Assembly: GCA_947456505.1 (NCBI GenBank)
Contig: CANGTC010000002.1
Coordinates: 44,312 to 108,311, forward strand
DNA from: Beijerinckiaceae bacterium
GTDB taxonomy: Bacteria > Pseudomonadota > Alphaproteobacteria > Rhizobiales > Beijerinckiaceae
Direction of reading: 5' to 3'
Length of the DNA stretch: 64,000 nt
Each line of letters opens with the position of its first letter. The first letter of the stretch is position 1. Both the position numbers and the translations under genes were made by a program. Below are positions 26,725 to 35,760 of the stretch, piece by piece. Below the pieces are notes generated by a model that saw only the letters and a list, made by a program, of their open reading frames with translations, was not told where the DNA came from and did not search any database.

Positions 26725-28317
26725 ATGGAAACCTACGATTACATTGTGATTGGAGCGGGTTCTGCTGGGTGTGCTGTCATCACACGCTTGATCGAAGCAG
26801 GTAAAAGCGTTCTGGCGCTGGAAGCAGGCCCGTCCGAAAACTCGCCCCTCGTTAGCATTCCCGCAATGTTTTTCAGACTGATCGGCACCAAGCGATTCTG
26901 GATGTATCAAAGCGAGCCTGAACCTGGGTTGAAGGGCCGTCCATTCTTCGTTCCCCAAGGAAAGACGGTTGGTGGTGGTTCTTCTGTTAATGCGATGATC
27001 TACATCCGAGGCCAAGCGCAGGATTATGATGATTGGCGCGATGCGGGATGCGCCGGGTGGGGCTACGAGGACGTATTGCCCTTCTTTATCAAGGGCGAAG
27101 CTAATGAGAGGTTGGCCGCGCCACTGCATGGAACCGAGGGTCCCCTCGTAGTCAGCGACTCGAAATATCGAAATCCCGTAGGCTATGCATTTTTGCGCGC
27201 GGCGCAGGAACTCGGAATCCCCTTCAATGATGATTTTAACGGTATCAAACAGGATGGCGTTGGATTCTATCAGAACACGATTTCCGCCGCCAGGCGTGGT
27301 TCAACTGCTGCGACCTATCTGGCGCGTGTGCGAGTCAATCGCCTCTTGACGCTTCGTACGGAGGCAGTCGTCGATGATCTTATATTTGAAAATAGGGCGG
27401 CCGTCGGGGTGAGTTATCACGGTGCAGGATCGCCGAATATCAAGGCGCGTGCTAAAGAAGAGGTGATCCTTAGCGCGGGTGCGCTTGCGAGCCCGAAAAT
27501 CTTGCTTCTGAACGGTATCGGACCGGGCGCTCATTTAAGGGAAGTGGGTATCCCGGTTCGGCGTGACTTGTCTGGGGTGGGGGAGAATTTCCGCGATCAC
27601 GTCGGCGCACCCTGCTATGCGAAGCTGAATGTGCCCTGGGGATTTTGGGCGCAGGATCGCGGCTTACGGGCGGTGCGGCACGGGTTGGAATATTTCATGT
27701 TCAAACGAGGTATTCTCAATTCAAATCTGATCGAAACTGGTGGCTTTATCGACACAATTGGCCTCGGCCGACCGGACGTCCAATTTCATGTGATCCCGGT
27801 CTTGAGCGGCGACGTTGGTAAGGATCCTCCTCCGTTCCACGGAATGTCGGTTAACCCCTGTGTGCTGAGGCCCAAATCGAAGGGTCGAATGCGCCTGCGG
27901 TCCGCCAATAGCGCTGATCCAATTTTGTTGAATGCGAATGTACTTGAGGCGCGCGAAGATATTGAGACGCTCATTCGGGGCGTTAAATTTGCGCGCAAGA
28001 TCTTCCGGTCGCCCTCGCTGGCGAAACTTATCGAGCGGGAACTCACGCCTGGTGGGCCCGATGAGATTGCCGATCCTATCATTGAAGATCATATCCGCAC
28101 CGTCGCCAAGACAGTTTATCATCCAGCAGGAACTTGTAAGATGGGGATCGACGATTTGGCCGTCGTCGATCATCAACTGCGCGTTCGCGGCGTGCCTCGG
28201 CTTCGGATCGCCGACGCCTCGATCATGCCGCAGGTCACAAGCGGAAACACCAATGCGCCTGCGATCATGATTGGCGAGCGATGTGCGGATTTCTTGTTGA
28301 GGGCAAACCGAGCTTGA
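26725..28317 (+). CDS. GMC-family FAD-dependent oxidoreductase (choline dehydrogenase-like)
   Basis: A 530-residue flavoprotein that oxidises an alcohol to an aldehyde or ketone. FAD binding is shown by YIVIGAGSAGCAVITRL (residues 5-21) and the GMC signature GKTVGGGSSVNAMIYIRG near residues 81-98. The C-terminus holds the catalytic pair region YHPAGTCKMG and the SGNTNAPAIMIGE motif. There is no signal peptide, so it is cytoplasmic or membrane-attached. It precedes two acyl-CoA dehydrogenases on the same strand, suggesting a first oxidation step before CoA activation. Substrate unknown. Confidence 0.9.
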   Translation: METYDYIVIGAGSAGCAVITRLIEAGKSVLALEAGPSENSPLVSIPAMFFRLIGTKRFWMYQSEPEPGLKGRPFFVPQGKTVGGGSSVNAMIYIRGQAQDYDDWRDAGCAGWGYEDVLPFFIKGEANERLAAPLHGTEGPLVVSDSKYRNPVGYAFLRAAQELGIPFNDDFNGIKQDGVGFYQNTISAARRGSTAATYLARVRVNRLLTLRTEAVVDDLIFENRAAVGVSYHGAGSPNIKARAKEEVILSAGALASPKILLLNGIGPGAHLREVGIPVRRDLSGVGENFRDHVGAPCYAKLNVPWGFWAQDRGLRAVRHGLEYFMFKRGILNSNLIETGGFIDTIGLGRPDVQFHVIPVLSGDVGKDPPPFHGMSVNPCVLRPKSKGRMRLRSANSADPILLNANVLEAREDIETLIRGVKFARKIFRSPSLAKLIERELTPGGPDEIADPIIEDHIRTVAKTVYHPAGTCKMGIDDLAVVDHQLRVRGVPRLRIADASIMPQVTSGNTNAPAIMIGERCADFLLRANRA

Positions 28318-28402
28318 GAAAGAATGAGGCCAGCTTTTAAAAGATATTGAATATGCCAGTTTTTCGCTACGATGCATCGATATCAGACTGGGGAAATAAG
28401 AA

Positions 28403-29584
28403 ATGGACCTTAGATATCCAGAAAGCGCCGCGCGGTTTGCCGATGAAGTTCGCACCTTTGTGCGCCGTGAGTTGCCGCCGGAAATTCGCGATAAGGTGCT
28501 GCGGCGTCAATCGGTATCCGTGGCGGAGGTCAAGCTTTGGCAGAGCAAATTATGTGCCCGTGGGTGGGCCTGCCCGGGCTGGCCCAAGGAATATGGCGGG
28601 CCAGGCTTTGATGCTTTGGAGCGAATGATCTTTGATAATGTAACCAACGAAGAGGGGGCTCCCACTATAGTTCCCTTTGGTGAGGTGATGTTCGCGCCTG
28701 TATTGTTCGCTGTGGGCTCGCCTGAACAGAAGGCTTATTTCCTGCCGAAGATTAGGACGCTCGAATATTGGTTTTGCCAAGGCTTTTCCGAGCCGGGGTC
28801 GGGATCGGATCTCGCTTCCCTTCGCACACGCGCGGTGCTCGAAGGCGACGAGTGGATCATCAATGGCCAAAAGATGTGGACCAGCGGAGCTCACAACGCC
28901 AATTACATCTTCATGCTCGTTCGCACCGACCCCGACGCGAAATTGCAGGAGGGCATCAGTATGCTGGTGTTTCCGATGTCGACGCCAGGGGTCACCGTTC
29001 GGCCTATCCTTACAATGGATGGCGGACATCACACCAACGAGACCTTCTTTGATAATGTGCGTGTGCCCAAGAACGCGCTGATTGGCGAGATAAACAAGGG
29101 TTGGACATATGCCAAGCTGCTGCTCGGGCATGAGCGTACGTCAATCGCACGGATTGGCCAATCCAAGCGTGAGTTGGCTCGATTGAAGGCGCTCGCTACG
29201 GAGCAGACCACCAATGGCGCCTCACTCATGAACCACGCGCCATTCAGAGATCGCGTAGCCGCCGTTGAAATCGAATTAATGGCGCTTGAAATCACGGCGA
29301 TGCGCGCCATCGCCAAGGGCGGAACGCCTGGCGTGGAGGCCAATTTGCTGAAGGTGAAGGGTTCTGAAGTACAACAGCGGTTGACGGAACTCTTCATGGA
29401 TGCGGCGGGACCCTATGGGCTGCCATTCGATCCTGAACGGGGACTTGAGAATGGCAATGAGCCAATTGGTTTTGATGAAGCCGCCTCCCTTGGTCCAAAT
29501 TATCTCATGACGCGCGTCGTGACGATTTACGGCGGATCGAATGAGATCCAGCGTAATATTGTATCCAAAACACTGGGGCTCTGA
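28403..29584 (+). CDS. Acyl-CoA dehydrogenase (first of a pair)
   Basis: A 393-residue flavoprotein introducing a double bond into an acyl-CoA. It shows the CQGFSEPGSGSDLASL and INGQKMWTSGAHNANY motifs and ends with IYGGSNEIQRNIVSKTLGL. It lacks the R-x-F region that contacts FAD in homotetrameric enzymes: at that position it reads GHERTSIARIGQSKREL. The next gene keeps it. This complementary loss is seen in heteromeric dehydrogenases of the steroid side-chain type, so the two products may form one enzyme. The next gene starts 6 bases after its stop. Confidence 0.88.
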   Translation: MDLRYPESAARFADEVRTFVRRELPPEIRDKVLRRQSVSVAEVKLWQSKLCARGWACPGWPKEYGGPGFDALERMIFDNVTNEEGAPTIVPFGEVMFAPVLFAVGSPEQKAYFLPKIRTLEYWFCQGFSEPGSGSDLASLRTRAVLEGDEWIINGQKMWTSGAHNANYIFMLVRTDPDAKLQEGISMLVFPMSTPGVTVRPILTMDGGHHTNETFFDNVRVPKNALIGEINKGWTYAKLLLGHERTSIARIGQSKRELARLKALATEQTTNGASLMNHAPFRDRVAAVEIELMALEITAMRAIAKGGTPGVEANLLKVKGSEVQQRLTELFMDAAGPYGLPFDPERGLENGNEPIGFDEAASLGPNYLMTRVVTIYGGSNEIQRNIVSKTLGL

Positions 29585-29590
29585 GCAATC

Positions 29591-30721
29591 ATGGACTTTA
29601 AACTCACTGAGATCCAGTCGCTTCTGCAAGATACCGCCAGTCGGCTCGTGCGAGAGCGCTATTCCTTTGAAGACCGCAAGAAGTTGATCGCCGGGGATCG
29701 CGTCCATTCGCAGGCATTGTGGAGCGAATTCGCGGAACTCGGCTTATTGGGGGTAGAGATCGACGAAGATTGTGGCGGCTCCGGCGGATCCTTTGCGGAT
29801 CTTGCGGTGGTGCTGGAGGCCTTCGGTCGCGGTCTGGTTGTTGAGCCTTTCCTCTCCACGGTTGTGATTGGCGCAGGGCTCATCAGCGCGTTCGCCACCG
29901 GCCAGAGGCGCCAAGAGATCCTGAGTGGCGTCGCCGCCGGCGAGCTAAAGTTGGCGCTCGCCCATGGGGAAGGCCGCGCACGCTATGCGCTGGAGCATGT
30001 GGAGACGCTTGCGCGGCGTGAAGGCGCAGACTTCATCATCAATGGCGCCAAGGCCGTGGTGCTGGGGGGAGACGATGCGGATATACTGATCGTATCTGCA
30101 CGCTCGTGCGGCGATATAACCGATAGAAACGGCATTTCTCTGTTCATGGTTGACGCCAAAGCGGCTGGCGTCCATCTGCGCCCCTATCGAAATATGGATG
30201 ATCGGGGCGCTGCGGAGATTTCACTCGACAATGTGCGTGTGCCAGAAAGCGCACTTTTGGGGCCTCTTGACGGTGCGCTGCCGCTGGTTGAATCCGCATA
30301 TGATCGCGGCGCCGCAGCCCTCTGCTGCGATGGTATTGGCGCGATGTCTGCAGTGAATGCGATTACGCTCGACTATTTGAAGACGCGCACGCAATTTGGT
30401 CGCCCCATTGGTAAGTTTCAAGTCTTGCAGCATCGTATGGCGGATATGGTGATGGCGGAAGAGCAGGCGAGGTCTATGGTTTATTTGGCGATTGATTTCG
30501 CCAATGAAGGGGATGCGGTCATCCGGAAACCCAATATCTCGGCGGCCAAGGTGCAGATTTCCAATTCAGGTCAGATCGTCGGGCGCGGCTCCATCCAATC
30601 GCACGGAGGCATTGGCATGACCATTGAGTATGTGGCGGGCCATTATCTGCGCAGGCTGACAGCCATCGAGAAAATGTTTGGTGATATTGACTATCACCTG
30701 GGCAGGTTTGCTGCGTTTTAG
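29591..30721 (+). CDS. Acyl-CoA dehydrogenase (second of a pair)
   Basis: A 376-residue acyl-CoA dehydrogenase-family protein. It keeps TRTQFGRPIGKFQVLQHRMADM, the FAD-contacting helix missing from its neighbour, but its substrate-side motifs are weaker (LALAHGEGRARY in place of the usual TEP region). The C-terminus has SHGGIGMTIEYVAGHYLRR. Likely partner of the protein at 28403-29584 in a heteromeric enzyme. A strong hairpin follows the gene. Confidence 0.87.
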   Translation: MDFKLTEIQSLLQDTASRLVRERYSFEDRKKLIAGDRVHSQALWSEFAELGLLGVEIDEDCGGSGGSFADLAVVLEAFGRGLVVEPFLSTVVIGAGLISAFATGQRRQEILSGVAAGELKLALAHGEGRARYALEHVETLARREGADFIINGAKAVVLGGDDADILIVSARSCGDITDRNGISLFMVDAKAAGVHLRPYRNMDDRGAAEISLDNVRVPESALLGPLDGALPLVESAYDRGAAALCCDGIGAMSAVNAITLDYLKTRTQFGRPIGKFQVLQHRMADMVMAEEQARSMVYLAIDFANEGDAVIRKPNISAAKVQISNSGQIVGRGSIQSHGGIGMTIEYVAGHYLRRLTAIEKMFGDIDYHLGRFAAF

Positions 30722-30761
30722 GCTCTCTCGCCTTCGACTATGCATCTTTTTCATGACACTG

Positions 30762-30790
30762 GAATGCCCGGCGAAACGAGCCGGGCATTC
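30762..30790 (+). terminator. Strong hairpin between convergent operons
   Basis: GAATGCCCGGC-gaaacga-GCCGGGCATTC is a perfect 11-bp stem with a 7-base loop, followed by TATCTTC. It lies midway between the acyl-CoA dehydrogenase and the leftward OB-fold gene and could end transcription in both directions. Confidence 0.65.
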
Positions 30791-30814
30791 TATCTTCAAC
30801 ATATTTGTTCCAAT

Positions 30815-31240
30815 TTAGGCTTTTTGCCACATTAACATATGGTAGCCCTCAGGGAGGGGATGCCAGTAGGGCTTCACCTTCAGGCCGATCTTCATTTCCT
30901 CCTTTGTGATGCCGACTGTGTTGCCCATGATCTGCACGCCTTCGGGCAAAGTCACGATGGCGATGAAGAAGGGCTCTTTGCCCTGGAAGGGTGGACGCGC
31001 ACGGTAAACCAGCGTGTGCGAATAGACTTCGCCCTCGCCCTTTACTTCGCGCCATTCGAGTACGTTTTTTCGGCCGGTAAAGCGGCTCGTGGCGCGTGGC
31101 AGCCACTGATACTTTCCGACGCTCGTGTCGAACTGCACCAGTAGTTTCTTCTCCTTGGTGCCATCCCAAAAGGGCTGGGAGAAAGATCGAGCGGCGGGAG
31201 GATTGCGTTCTATGTTCAGTGTGTCGTTGACCGTAATCAT
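30815..31240 (-). CDS. DUF35-type OB-fold protein without its zinc ribbon
   Basis: A 141-residue protein of the OB-fold nucleic-acid/acyl-CoA-binding family that partners thiolase-like enzymes. The OB part (GEGEVYSHTLVYRARPPFQGKEPF...IVTLPEGVQIMGN) is normal. The N-terminal rubredoxin-like zinc ribbon is present in outline (KYQWLPRATSRFTGR) but has no cysteine; indeed the whole protein has none. The gene lies 10 bases after the thiolase on the same strand, the usual arrangement for this complex. GGAGG precedes the start. Confidence 0.82.
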   Translation of the reverse strand: MITVNDTLNIERNPPAARSFSQPFWDGTKEKKLLVQFDTSVGKYQWLPRATSRFTGRKNVLEWREVKGEGEVYSHTLVYRARPPFQGKEPFFIAIVTLPEGVQIMGNTVGITKEEMKIGLKVKPYWHPLPEGYHMLMWQKA

Positions 31241-31250
31241 GCGCCCCTCC

Positions 31251-32423
31251 TCAACCGTTTGGCGTCAAAATCATCGCGACTGACGTATTCCAGTTGCGAT
31301 TGAAGGGAATGCCGCCAATGCCTGTGACAAGCGCATTATTCGTGTGCTTGACCTGACGCGCGCCGCCTTCGCCAAAGAGTTGCCGCACCGCCTCGACTAG
31401 ATTGGTGCCGCCGCCTGCAAGTCCCACCTGCCCCACGGAAATCTGACCGCCGCCAGTGTTCAGCGGTAGATCGCCATTGAAATTGAAATCATGCTCGCGA
31501 ATGTAATCGCAACCCTGTCCCTTCTTGCAGAAGCCGAGCATTTCCATCTGGATCAACATGGCGATAATGAAATCGTCATAGGGGTGGAACGAGTTGATGT
31601 CCTTGGCTTCGAGGCCCGCTTGTTTATACGCTTTGGCCCCGGCCGGCATGTGGCCGGTGTCTGTGACGTCGACGATATTCTGCGAGAACTGATAGCTGGT
31701 TTTCTCCCCATAACCGATGGGGAAGACAGCTTTTGTGTAACCCTTCTTCTGCGCATTCTTGCGACTGGTGATGATGAGGCCGCTGCCGCCATCGCAGGGC
31801 ATCACGCTATCTAGAAGGCGAATGGGCTCGGCGATCATGCGCGAATTGATGTAATCGTCGATGGTGATGGGCGTGCGCAGTTTCTCGCAGGCCAGGTCAT
31901 TGAGAACGGCGCCATTGCGTTGCGCGACAGCGAGTTTCCCTAGCATGCGATAGTCTAGGCCGAACTGATGTTCGTAGCGGCTGGTGATAAAGCCGAAGGA
32001 GGTCGGCGGTCCGAGCACGCCAAGCGGTACGGTCCATTCCTGCTGATAGTGGCGCTGACGCTGACCGGATTCGCGTACTGCGGTGTCCGCGAATAGACAG
32101 AAGACTGTTTCGCATAGTCCTGCATCGATGGCGATTGCTGCGCGTGCGAGCGCGCCCGTGGGGGAGCAGCCGCCGATATCCACCGTCTGGCAAAAATCGA
32201 CCTCAAGCGCCAGTTGGTCTGCGGTGGTCTGTGACCAGAAACAATTGCCTGCGCCAGTCGTTGAAGAGGAAAGGCAAAGTCCGTCGATCTCGCCCTTCTC
32301 CATGCCGGTTTTGTTCAGGAGATCTTCAAGGATCTCCGCACCTATTTCCCACACGTCGCGGTCGCTTTTCTGGACGGTTTTTACCTCCGAATAAGCGACG
32401 ATGGCGGTATCGCGCATGGCCAT
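31251..32423 (-). CDS. Thiolase-family protein (SCP2/lipid-transfer thiolase type)
   Basis: A 390-residue enzyme of the SCP2-thiolase branch, which cleaves or condenses CoA thioesters. Cys86 in VDIGGCSPTGALARA is at the nucleophile position. The C-terminal region has GGGQISVGQVGLAGGG where classic thiolases have a GHP histidine, as in the Ltp2-like aldolases that also work with an OB-fold partner, and EAVRQLFGEGGARQVKHTNNAL. It could therefore be a retro-aldolase or a thiolase. Transcribed with the OB-fold gene; a crotonase gene lies 60 bases upstream on the same strand. Confidence 0.85.
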   Translation of the reverse strand: MAMRDTAIVAYSEVKTVQKSDRDVWEIGAEILEDLLNKTGMEKGEIDGLCLSSSTTGAGNCFWSQTTADQLALEVDFCQTVDIGGCSPTGALARAAIAIDAGLCETVFCLFADTAVRESGQRQRHYQQEWTVPLGVLGPPTSFGFITSRYEHQFGLDYRMLGKLAVAQRNGAVLNDLACEKLRTPITIDDYINSRMIAEPIRLLDSVMPCDGGSGLIITSRKNAQKKGYTKAVFPIGYGEKTSYQFSQNIVDVTDTGHMPAGAKAYKQAGLEAKDINSFHPYDDFIIAMLIQMEMLGFCKKGQGCDYIREHDFNFNGDLPLNTGGGQISVGQVGLAGGGTNLVEAVRQLFGEGGARQVKHTNNALVTGIGGIPFNRNWNTSVAMILTPNG

Positions 32424-32483
32424 GATGGCTTCCCTTGTTACGTTTGTTTTCGTTTTCGTTTTGCAGGAGTATTATAGCAGGGG

Positions 32484-33302
32484 TTAGGTTCCCTTGATCG
32501 TCTCGCCGCCGTCGCCTGATTTTCCAGGATCCACCAGACGATCGGCGCGGTGTTCTACGAAGGCTTTAAGGCCGTCATAGCTACGCTGGCTGCTCACCGC
32601 CTGGCTGATAAGGGTTTCCACGAAAAGTCCGTCGTTATGGGACATATCATTGACTCGGTTGAGGCAGGAGGCGACGGCCCAGTTTGTGAGCGGCGCGTTC
32701 TTCGCGATGCGACGGGCGAGCTGCTTGGCTCGTTCCAGTGAATCGCCCTTTGGTGTTACGTATTGGCAAAGACCGAATCGTTCCCCTTCTTCGACCGTCA
32801 GCACGCGGCCTGTAAGCATCAGGTCAGCCATACGGCCGAAGCCCATCAGGCGTTGGATGCGCACGGAGCCGCCCCCACCAACGAAGATGCCGCGCTGGCC
32901 CTCAGGCAATGCGAAGAAGGTGCTCTCGTCAGCCACTCGAACATGGGCCGCTGCTGCGATCTCAAGGCCGCCACCGATGGTCGCACCCTTCAGAGCCGCG
33001 ACGAAGGGGATATACCCGCGGGCCATAATGTCTAGCACGGGATGCAGGTTGCCTCGACGGCGCAGTCGAACTTCTGGCTCTGCATTGATCCATTGGAGCG
33101 CTTCAGAAAGGTCGAGGCCTGCGCAGAAGTGGTCGCCATGGCCGAAGATGACGCCGCATTTTGCTTCATTCTGGGCTCGCGTCAGGGCCTTGGCGAGGCC
33201 TTCGCGAAGGGAGTCGCTGATGCTGTTGCGCTTCTCCGGCCTGTTTAACCCGACCAGGGCAATTTCGCCATCGAGTTCATAGGTTACGACTTCTTCGGTC
33301 AT
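32484..33302 (-). CDS. Enoyl-CoA hydratase/isomerase (crotonase) family protein
   Basis: A 272-residue crotonase-fold enzyme. GHGDHFCAGLDLSE and KGATIGGGLEIAAAAHVRVAD form the oxyanion hole; at the usual second catalytic glutamate position it reads LPEGQRGIFVGGGGS, so one acid is retained and hydration is plausible. It leads the leftward crotonase-thiolase-OB-fold operon. AAGAAGG precedes the ATG. The gene is divergent from the acyl-CoA synthetase, with a shared control region between them. Confidence 0.88.
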   Translation of the reverse strand: MTEEVVTYELDGEIALVGLNRPEKRNSISDSLREGLAKALTRAQNEAKCGVIFGHGDHFCAGLDLSEALQWINAEPEVRLRRRGNLHPVLDIMARGYIPFVAALKGATIGGGLEIAAAAHVRVADESTFFALPEGQRGIFVGGGGSVRIQRLMGFGRMADLMLTGRVLTVEEGERFGLCQYVTPKGDSLERAKQLARRIAKNAPLTNWAVASCLNRVNDMSHNDGLFVETLISQAVSSQRSYDGLKAFVEHRADRLVDPGKSGDGGETIKGT

Positions 33303-33383
33303 GGTGCGCCTTCTTTCCCGCCTTGCACATTATCCCGGTCGGGCGCCGCTCGGAGCCAGACCGTCCACTTTTCCAGCCCTATC

Positions 33384-33409
33384 TGACAAGTTGTTAATCC
33401 GTCTTGTCA
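33384..33409. promoter_or_regulatory. Inverted repeat in the divergent promoter region
   Basis: TGACAAG-N12-CTTGTCA is a perfect 7-bp inverted repeat between the crotonase operon and the acyl-CoA synthetase gene. The spacing of two helical turns suits a dimeric repressor acting on both promoters. No regulator gene is nearby. Confidence 0.4.
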
Positions 33410-33517
33410 ACCGTGGCGGGCGGACATATGCTGCGAATTGTTCCTGCGGCGTTAAGCTGCTTATAAAAAACTGCATGTATTCTTGGGGGGAAACGCTTGA
33501 AAAAGGGCGAGGATGGC

Positions 33518-35662
33518 ATGTCCGATGTAAATCTGGCTGATGGAAATCAAGCGCGCGGCGCAGCGGCTGTTGAATATTTCGTACGCCCGAGGTCGGTCGC
33601 CATCATAGGGCTGTCATCCAAACCAGGTTCGGCCGGGATGAATGCCCTCAGCAATCTGACAGGCAATGGTTATGCGGGAGAGATTCATCTTGTCGGGCGC
33701 AGCGGCGGCGAGGTGGATGGGCGCAAAGTCCTCACCGAAATCGATGATTTGCCCGAAGGCGTGAACCTCGCCATTTTTGCGTTGCCGGTAGTGGGCGTGA
33801 AGGATGCAATGGAAGCCTGCGTTCGACGCAAGGTGAATGCGGTGGTCATTTTCGCATCTGGCTTTGCCGAGGTTGGCGAACGGGCGAGGCAAGATGAAAT
33901 CGCTCGCATCGCCCGTGATGGGGGCATTGCTTTGCTGGGGCCGAATTGCCTTGGCTATACCAATATCATCGATGGATTTCAGGCAGGTTTCGTTTCGTCG
34001 ACGAAGATCCCAAGAATGGTCGTGGGGCGTGATCCAGGGACTGCGATCCTCTCGCAGAGCGGCGGCTTGATGTCGCATGTCCGTCTTGGATTAGAACTGC
34101 GGGATCTGCCGGTGTCCTATACCATTTCCACCGGTAATGAGGCGGGTCTTGGCCTGCCGGATTTCGTAGATTTCTTCGTCGCTGACATAGCTACGAAGCT
34201 CATCGTTGTCTATGTTGAGGAAGTGCGCGATCCCCAAGGCTTCATGCAGGCCGCCGCGCGGGCTCGTGCGGCGGGCAAGCCCGTCATGATGATGCATCCC
34301 GGCCGCACGGCCGCGGCTGGAGATGCAGTCAGTTCGCATACGGGCGCCCTCGCTGGCGATCACGCCCTGATGCGCACTCTGGTCGAACATGCGGGCATCG
34401 TTTTCTGCGACAATGTGGACGAACTCGTAGACACGGCTGAGGTGCTTGCCCGTTACCCCGATCCTTTGCCCTATGGGCCGGGCATCCTGACCTTCTCGGG
34501 CGCTTTCTGCGCAATCGCGCTCGATTTCTGCGACGAGATTGGTTTGCCGGTGCCGCCTCTGTCTGCGGAGGGGGAGAAACTCATGCGCGCCGCGTTGCCG
34601 GGTTTTGCGACGCCGCGCAATCCCCTCGATTTGACGACGCAACCGGTCTGGCAGCCAGAGCTGATGCAGATGGGTTGCTCGGCTTTACTGGATGACCCCA
34701 AGATTGGCTCATTGCTGATTTCCATCCCACTCGGGACGCCGTCGGCGGCGGTGACCTATCTGAAATTCGTGTTGGCGGCCGCCAAGGGCAGCAAAAAGCC
34801 GCTGATTTTCTCTGTGCTGGGCGACCGCAGTCCACTGCCGCAGGATTTTGTGGACATGGCGCGTGAGAACCGCGTCATTCTATCGCGTTCCGCTGATCGA
34901 TCTCTTCGCGCGTTGCTTCAACTTTACAAGCATGGGCTGGCGCTTGAACGGGCTAATAAAACTGTTCCAGCAAAGGCTGTCGCCAAGCTGCCCGCCTTGG
35001 GCATGGGCGCGCAGCCGGAATGGCTTGGCAAGCAGGTGCTCGCGGCGGCGGGCGTTGCGATACCTTCCGGCGATCTCGCCCGTTCCGCGGATGAGGCGGT
35101 CGCTATCGCTGTTCGCATTGGCTTTCCGGTTGCCATGAAAGCGCAGGCGGCCCGGCTCGCGCATAAGACCGAAGCGGGTGGTGTTTTGCTCAACATCGCT
35201 AACGAGACCGCTGTACGCGACGCCTGGGCGAAACTGCATGACAATGTCAAATCATATGATAATTCCATCGCGCTGGATGGCGTGTTGGTGGAGGTCATGT
35301 CGAAACGTGGACTGGAAATGGTGGTCGGCGCCAAACGCGACCCGAATTGGGGTCCTGTGATCGTCGCAGGCATTGGAGGCGTTCTGATTGAAGCGATTGG
35401 CGATGTTCGTTTGATGCCGCCGGATCTGTCGGAAGAAGCGGTTGAAGCCGAGTTGTTGAAGCTGAAAACGGCGAAATTGCTGAAAGGCTTTCGGGGATCT
35501 CCCGCTGTTGATCTGAAAGCTATCGCTAAAGCTGCGGTAGCGGTTGGACATTTGATGCGGACCAATCCGGGAATCATCGAGATTGATGTCAATCCCCTGG
35601 TTGCCTATGCGGAGGGCGAGGGGGTGAGCGCTCTGGATGCGCTCATCGTTATGAAGGAATAG
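33518..35662 (+). CDS. ADP-forming acyl-CoA synthetase (acetate--CoA ligase family)
   Basis: A 714-residue fusion of both subunits of NDP-forming acyl-CoA synthetases. Order: CoA-binding Rossmann domain (RPRSVAIIGLSSKPGS, about residues 20-145), succinyl-CoA-synthetase-like flavodoxin domains (to about 455; SSHTGALAGD contains the phosphohistidine), then an ATP-grasp domain (about 490-714; GFPVAMKAQAARLAHKTEAGGV and PNWGPVIVAGIGG). It activates an organic acid to its CoA ester with ATP. The ATG at 33518 follows GCGAGGA; an in-frame TTG seven codons upstream is less likely. It probably feeds the nearby beta-oxidation enzymes. Confidence 0.9.
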   Translation: MSDVNLADGNQARGAAAVEYFVRPRSVAIIGLSSKPGSAGMNALSNLTGNGYAGEIHLVGRSGGEVDGRKVLTEIDDLPEGVNLAIFALPVVGVKDAMEACVRRKVNAVVIFASGFAEVGERARQDEIARIARDGGIALLGPNCLGYTNIIDGFQAGFVSSTKIPRMVVGRDPGTAILSQSGGLMSHVRLGLELRDLPVSYTISTGNEAGLGLPDFVDFFVADIATKLIVVYVEEVRDPQGFMQAAARARAAGKPVMMMHPGRTAAAGDAVSSHTGALAGDHALMRTLVEHAGIVFCDNVDELVDTAEVLARYPDPLPYGPGILTFSGAFCAIALDFCDEIGLPVPPLSAEGEKLMRAALPGFATPRNPLDLTTQPVWQPELMQMGCSALLDDPKIGSLLISIPLGTPSAAVTYLKFVLAAAKGSKKPLIFSVLGDRSPLPQDFVDMARENRVILSRSADRSLRALLQLYKHGLALERANKTVPAKAVAKLPALGMGAQPEWLGKQVLAAAGVAIPSGDLARSADEAVAIAVRIGFPVAMKAQAARLAHKTEAGGVLLNIANETAVRDAWAKLHDNVKSYDNSIALDGVLVEVMSKRGLEMVVGAKRDPNWGPVIVAGIGGVLIEAIGDVRLMPPDLSEEAVEAELLKLKTAKLLKGFRGSPAVDLKAIAKAAVAVGHLMRTNPGIIEIDVNPLVAYAEGEGVSALDALIVMKE

Positions 35663-35675
35663 AGTATCGTAGCTT

Positions 35676-35698
35676 TTGGAGCCGGTTGCACGCTCCAA
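35676..35698 (+). terminator. Hairpin between acyl-CoA synthetase and binding protein genes
   Basis: TTGGAGC-N9-GCTCCAA, a perfect 7-bp stem 14 bases after the stop codon. No T-run follows directly, so readthrough into the next gene is possible. Confidence 0.35.
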
Positions 35699-35760
35699 CC
35701 ACACGATGATAAAAATAAATAACAGCGGCCGCAAAAACGCTGACGACTGGGAGAGGAAGG

